A DNA stretch of 48,044 bases from Desulfobacterales bacterium (GTDB taxonomy: Bacteria > Desulfobacterota > Desulfobacteria > Desulfobacterales > SKZT01): positions 1 to 48,044 of the forward strand of contig JAGYNR010000005.1 in the NCBI GenBank assembly GCA_018399715.1. The letters run 5' to 3'. How positions within the stretch are numbered: the first letter of the stretch is position 1; the number at the start of each line of letters is the position of its first letter. The position numbers were made by a program, and so were the translations under genes. The notes beneath the pieces are model-generated. The model was given only the letters and a program-made list of their open reading frames with translations, was not told where the DNA came from and ran no database searches. Shown here piece by piece: positions 44,456 through 48,044 of the stretch.

Positions 44456-45604
44456 ATGAATAAACGTATATCCGAACATGCCGGCCTGTATATTCATATT
44501 CCGTTTTGCATATGTAAGTGTCCCTATTGTGACTTTTTCTCCATAACAAACCATTCTTTGAAACAGGCTTTTTTGGAGGCGCTCTTCAGAGAAATGGATT
44601 TGTATAAAGGGTTGTCGGAATCTTTTAACTCCATATACATTGGCGGCGGGACGCCGTCCGTGCTGACACCTGAAGAAATATCTTGTGTATTGAAGCAGGT
44701 GTATGCCGGTTTTGTTATCGAAGATAACGCTGAGATCACGATGGAAGTCAACCCCGGTACCATCGATGATAAAACCTGCCTGGGATACAAAAATGCAGGG
44801 GTAAACCGTCTCAATATCGGTGTACAATCCTTTTCCGATAATCACCTGAAATTTTTGGGACGCATTCACTCGGCGGCGCAAAGCCGGGCTGCCATTGAAA
44901 CTGCCCGAAAAGCGGGGTTTCATAATTTAGGAATTGATCTGATCTATTGCCTGCCGAACCAGAGCCTAAATGACTGGAAGAAAGATTTAAAAGCGGCTGT
45001 CCGGTTCAAACCCGACCATCTTTCCTGTTACCTGCTGACCTTTGAGCCCGGCACACCGCTTACCAAAGACATGGAAAAGGGGATATATCCCTTTCCGGAT
45101 GAAAACATTTCCCGGATAATGTTTCTGTTCACCATCAGATTTCTGGAAACCCAGGGGTATTTGCAATATGAAATATCCAATTTTGCCCGAGTCGGCGAAA
45201 AAAATCCCCGTCATTTTGAATCCCGCCATAACCGGAAATACTGGAATTTTGTACCCTACCTGGGTCTTGGACCTTCGGCGCACTCCTATTTAAAATTAAG
45301 CCGGTTCTGGAATCACGCTTCAGTAACCCGGTATATTCAGGATTTGAAAAACGGAAAATTTCCTGTGGCGGGAAAGGAAATGATTAACCATGAACAACGC
45401 AAAATTGAGACCATTTTGCTGGGATTGAGAAAAAAAGAGGGGTTTTCCCTGAAACATTACCGGGATCAGTTCGGCCATACATTGCCGGCGGAAAAACTGT
45501 TACAACTTCAGCATAATGGATATCTGCAAAAATCTAATGATCGATGTGCATTGACACCCAAGGGGATGTGCATTTTAGACAGTATCTGCGAACTTTTGGC
45601 ATGA
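44456..45604 (+). CDS. hemW: Radical SAM family heme chaperone HemW
   Basis: This protein is about 382 residues long (ATG at 44456; a TTG three codons earlier is possible). The cluster motif is YIHIPFCICKCPYCDF, i.e. CxxxCxxC. IGGGTPSVL, ITMEVNPGTID, NRLNIGVQSF, LGRIHSAAQSRAAIETARKAGF, IDLIYCLPNQS and YEISNFAR follow. These fit HemW rather than HemN, whose HemN-specific N-terminal residues are absent. HemW hands heme to target enzymes and has no coproporphyrinogen oxidase activity. Confidence 0.92.
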   Translation: MNKRISEHAGLYIHIPFCICKCPYCDFFSITNHSLKQAFLEALFREMDLYKGLSESFNSIYIGGGTPSVLTPEEISCVLKQVYAGFVIEDNAEITMEVNPGTIDDKTCLGYKNAGVNRLNIGVQSFSDNHLKFLGRIHSAAQSRAAIETARKAGFHNLGIDLIYCLPNQSLNDWKKDLKAAVRFKPDHLSCYLLTFEPGTPLTKDMEKGIYPFPDENISRIMFLFTIRFLETQGYLQYEISNFARVGEKNPRHFESRHNRKYWNFVPYLGLGPSAHSYLKLSRFWNHASVTRYIQDLKNGKFPVAGKEMINHEQRKIETILLGLRKKEGFSLKHYRDQFGHTLPAEKLLQLQHNGYLQKSNDRCALTPKGMCILDSICELLA

Positions 45605-45694
45605 GAAATTAAATGTAAAATGTGCCATTTTTAAAATTTGCCAGCCTTAATGTTTATTTTAGGGTTTATTTGTCATTATTCCGGGGAATCTGAT

Positions 45695-46660
45695 ATGAAC
45701 TTACTCCAGGAGAACAAACACCTGAAAGCTATCCTGCATTCTAAACGTGCTAATATGTATTACCTTGAACATTGTCGGGTGTTGGTCCATGGGGGTCGGG
45801 TAGAATATCTGACCCAGGATCAGGACAGACAGGCTTATTGGAATATACCGATTGCCAATACCACCGTAATCTTGCTGGGTACCGGTACTTCAATTACACA
45901 GGCAGCCGTAAGAATGCTATCAGCGGCAGGTGTTATGATCGGCTTTTGTGGAGGTGGGGGTACCCCTCTGTTTGCTGCTGCTGAAATTGAATGGCTTTCA
46001 CCTCAAAGTGAGTACCGTCCGACAGAATACATTCAAAAATGGTTTTCCTTCTGGTTCCAACCGGAAAAACGTCTTGAAGCTGCTAAATTAATGCAGAAAC
46101 ACAGACTCAATAATATTAAATCCATTTGGCAAAAAGAGCTGCTTTACCAGGAATATGGTCTTTATATTGATGATCCGGCCATGGAAACAACTCTCCACAG
46201 ATTACAAAAAGCGTTAGATACGGCTGAAAGTGCTCAACATCTTTTTGAAACTGAGGCCAGAGCAACAAAAGCAATTTACGCTTATGTTGCAGAAACAACC
46301 AGGTATGGAAAGTTTACCCGTGATCATTCTGGTGGGGACAAGGCCAATATTTTTCTAAATCATGGTAATTATCTGCTTTATGGTCAGGCTGCAGCCGCTC
46401 TATGGGTTCTTGGGATACCTTATGGTTTTGCCGTAATGCATGGTAAAACAAGACGCGGGGCTTTGGTTTTTGATATTGCGGATCTGGTTAAGGATGCCAT
46501 AGTTCTGCCGACAGCTTTTATTTGTGCCATTCGTGGAGATAGAGAACAGGGATTTCGTGATACCGTTATTGATCTGCTGACCAAACAAAAAACTATAGAT
46601 TTGATGATTGATTCATTAAAAACGATTTGTAGGGATTTTGCACAGCCAGAGCCATTATGA
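45695..46660 (+). CDS. cas1: CRISPR-associated Cas1, type I-F
   Basis: This 321-residue integrase starts at the ATG after GGGGA. It shows the I-F type features HLKAILHSKRANMYYLEHCRVLVHGGRVEYL, TTVILLGTGTSITQAAVRMLSAAGVMIGFCGGGGTPLF, FETEARATKAIYAYVAE (with the metal-binding Glu) and GNYLLYGQAAAALWVLGIPYGFAVMHGKTRRGALVFDIADLVKDAIVLP (metal-binding His and Asp). It inserts new spacers together with Cas2-3. Its stop overlaps the next start as ATGA. Confidence 0.96.
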   Translation: MNLLQENKHLKAILHSKRANMYYLEHCRVLVHGGRVEYLTQDQDRQAYWNIPIANTTVILLGTGTSITQAAVRMLSAAGVMIGFCGGGGTPLFAAAEIEWLSPQSEYRPTEYIQKWFSFWFQPEKRLEAAKLMQKHRLNNIKSIWQKELLYQEYGLYIDDPAMETTLHRLQKALDTAESAQHLFETEARATKAIYAYVAETTRYGKFTRDHSGGDKANIFLNHGNYLLYGQAAAALWVLGIPYGFAVMHGKTRRGALVFDIADLVKDAIVLPTAFICAIRGDREQGFRDTVIDLLTKQKTIDLMIDSLKTICRDFAQPEPL

Positions 46661-48044
46661 TTATTATTTTTGTTTCCGAATGTGAAAAAAAGGCAAGAAA
46701 GACTACCTTCCAGATTTTGGATAACTTTGCTGAACGGATAGGCCGTTCAACCTGGAAAACTAGAATGACAATGGAAGGTTTAAAATCTGTAAAAATACTT
46801 CTTAGCAAAAAAGCAACCCGGAATACTTCGGTAGCCTGTCATCGGGTTTTGGGATATACAAATACCAGATTACTGTGGATCGTCGGCAACAAAAGAAAAT
46901 TTAACCGTTATGGAATTATTCCTACCAACATTACCGGAACAGAATCTATTGGAATAACAGATAATGATTGGCACTACCTTGAATTAATCAAGGTTCTTAC
47001 TGCTATCGCTGCGCTTTTTCATGACTGGGGAAAGGCATGGAATGCATTTCAAAGCATGCTGAAAGACAATACCCATACCGACTATATTCGGCATGAATAT
47101 GTATCGTTGATACTGTGGGCAGCTTTTGTTCGTGAAAGAACAGCAGTTGAGTGGATGAGTGCATTGCGTGACAGCAAAAAACTAAATGAAAATTGTATTT
47201 TTGAGTGGCTAAACACATTTTCTTCAGAAAGCTCCCCATTTGATTTTCTTCCGGATCCAATATCAAAAACAATCGGTTGGTTAATAATAAGCCATCATCT
47301 TTTGCCGGATCCACCAAAAGACGATGCTTTTCAATATATTGAGGCGACAACTCTTTTGAATCAAATCAAACCTCATCATGGTTACATGAAAAAAATTCAG
47401 GACAGACCACTTCTTGAATTTCCAATCGGTTTGCCTTGTGGTCCGGCATGGCTCAAACAGGCGTCAAAATGGGCCAAAAGAGGACTGGAACAATTGGAAG
47501 TTCTTCAGTTAAAAACTGATACACTGAATTCTTTACTTCGTCCGATAGCCCATACGGCCCGATTAGCCGTGATGGTAGGTGATCATCTGAGTTCTTTTAA
47601 GGAGGAAAAACAAGACCGACACATTGAAAATAATCCTGAAAAACAGCTTTGGGCTAAATCTATAGGAAGGTCTGACAATAAATCTCCTGTTTTATTAGAG
47701 GAGCATCTTTTAGGGGTTACCAAAGAGGCATTGGCTTTTTGTCATTTTTTTCCGTACATGGAAAACAAGCTGGCATGTGTGGAATCTCCGGATTCAATTG
47801 AGAAAAGAGCTACCGGCGATTTTGCCTGGCAGGACAAAGCGACGGATTACATTCGTGGCAAAATCAAAGAAGTGGGACCAGACAGTTGTGGTTTTTTCGG
47901 TGTCAATATGGCTAGTACCGGTACTGGAAAAACATTTGGAAATGCCAAAATAATGCATGCTGTTCAGGGAGGAATGCTTCGGTACACGCTGGCACTTGGG
48001 TTGCGTACGCTGACACTACAGTCCGGAGATGAATACAGGGAAAG
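46657..48044 (+). CDS. cas3: Cas2-Cas3 fusion helicase-nuclease, type I-F (partial, runs off right edge)
   Basis: The frame opens with ATG overlapping the cas1 stop and stays open to the window edge (462 codons). The first 90 or so residues (MIIIFVSECEKKARKTTFQILDNFAER onward) are the Cas2-like domain fused to Cas3 in type I-F. The HD nuclease motif HDWGK is at about 122-126, with further His residues in RHEYVSLILWA and ISHHLL. The helicase P-loop ASTGTGKT is at about 419-426. Motif II and the rest of the helicase lie outside the window. This fusion fixes the subtype as I-F. Confidence 0.95.
   Translation, partial: MIIIFVSECEKKARKTTFQILDNFAERIGRSTWKTRMTMEGLKSVKILLSKKATRNTSVACHRVLGYTNTRLLWIVGNKRKFNRYGIIPTNITGTESIGITDNDWHYLELIKVLTAIAALFHDWGKAWNAFQSMLKDNTHTDYIRHEYVSLILWAAFVRERTAVEWMSALRDSKKLNENCIFEWLNTFSSESSPFDFLPDPISKTIGWLIISHHLLPDPPKDDAFQYIEATTLLNQIKPHHGYMKKIQDRPLLEFPIGLPCGPAWLKQASKWAKRGLEQLEVLQLKTDTLNSLLRPIAHTARLAVMVGDHLSSFKEEKQDRHIENNPEKQLWAKSIGRSDNKSPVLLEEHLLGVTKEALAFCHFFPYMENKLACVESPDSIEKRATGDFAWQDKATDYIRGKIKEVGPDSCGFFGVNMASTGTGKTFGNAKIMHAVQGGMLRYTLALGLRTLTLQSGDEYRE

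Noticed and set aside
45620-45639. Weak AAAATG-TGC-CATTTT hairpin as hemW terminator
   Set aside because: The stem is short and A/T only; not reliable enough to call.
45605-45694. Possible CRISPR repeat or leader before cas1
   Set aside because: No repeated 28-bp unit or I-F-like repeat sequence is present here or elsewhere in the window.

Overview
The window reads as a chromosomal segment of a strictly anaerobic deltaproteobacterium (Desulfobacterota, Desulfobacterales-like). This is inferred from gene content, not from a database search. Supporting genes are a selenocysteine elongation factor SelB, a CooT-type nickel protein, an HdrC-like ferredoxin protein, an IspH-UbiA fusion, and a phenylacetate-CoA ligase/ACT/Liv transporter operon.

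Layout. (a) 1-3.95 kb, minus strand: a tight biotin operon bioA-bioB-dehydratase-reductase-acyl carrier protein. A clear BirA-type operator lies upstream, and the operon runs off the left edge. The fatty-acid-synthesis-like genes suggest a dedicated route to the pimeloyl precursor. (b) 4.1-6.7 kb: an ADP-ribosylglycohydrolase-like gene, then a small accessory patch with a DUF4258/MqsA-like toxin-antitoxin pair, a truncated DNA-binding protein gene and the tail of a PIN-domain (VapC) toxin. (c) 6.7-13.05 kb, minus: paaK, a double-ACT protein and five Liv-type ABC transporter genes, with a strong hairpin and a small ORF upstream. (d) 13.5-19.5 kb: a holin-family membrane protein, a TetR regulator, YchF, EF-G and an M48 peptidase with TPRs. 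(e) 19.6-24 kb, plus: parA, parB, a NYN-domain protein, cooT and ispH-ubiA. (f) 24.2-28.3 kb, plus: a complete Mla lipid-transport operon in which the ATPase MlaF carries an extra, degenerate GGDEF-like domain. (g) 28.3-31.3 kb: two overlapping purine deaminase genes. (h) 31.6-38.4 kb: HU, a duplicated DUF1566 protein, an HdrC-like protein, a HIT protein, a RiPP-type B12-binding radical SAM enzyme and a NAD(P)H-hydrate repair enzyme. (i) 38.6-45.6 kb: a J-domain protein, a universal stress protein, tRNA-His, selB, a DUF2333 protein and hemW. (j) 45.7 kb to the right edge: cas1 and the start of a cas2-cas3 fusion, i.e. a type I-F CRISPR-Cas operon. No CRISPR array is in the window.

A dispersed repeat family runs through the right three quarters. 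There are two full 145-bp copies in opposite orientation, with terminal inverted repeats bounded by TA, plus four short or partial copies. It looks like a TA-targeting MITE. One partial copy supplies the last codons and stop of the adenine deaminase gene.

Most remarkable points: the MlaF-GGDEF-like fusion, the MITE family and its effect on a gene end, the biotin operon with a shortened dehydratase whose catalytic acid position holds His, the IspH-UbiA fusion, an orphan RiPP-type radical SAM enzyme with an expanded cysteine spacing, and the broken toxin-antitoxin genes at 6.2-6.7 kb. Coordinates and repeat comparisons were made by eye; family assignments come from recognised motifs.
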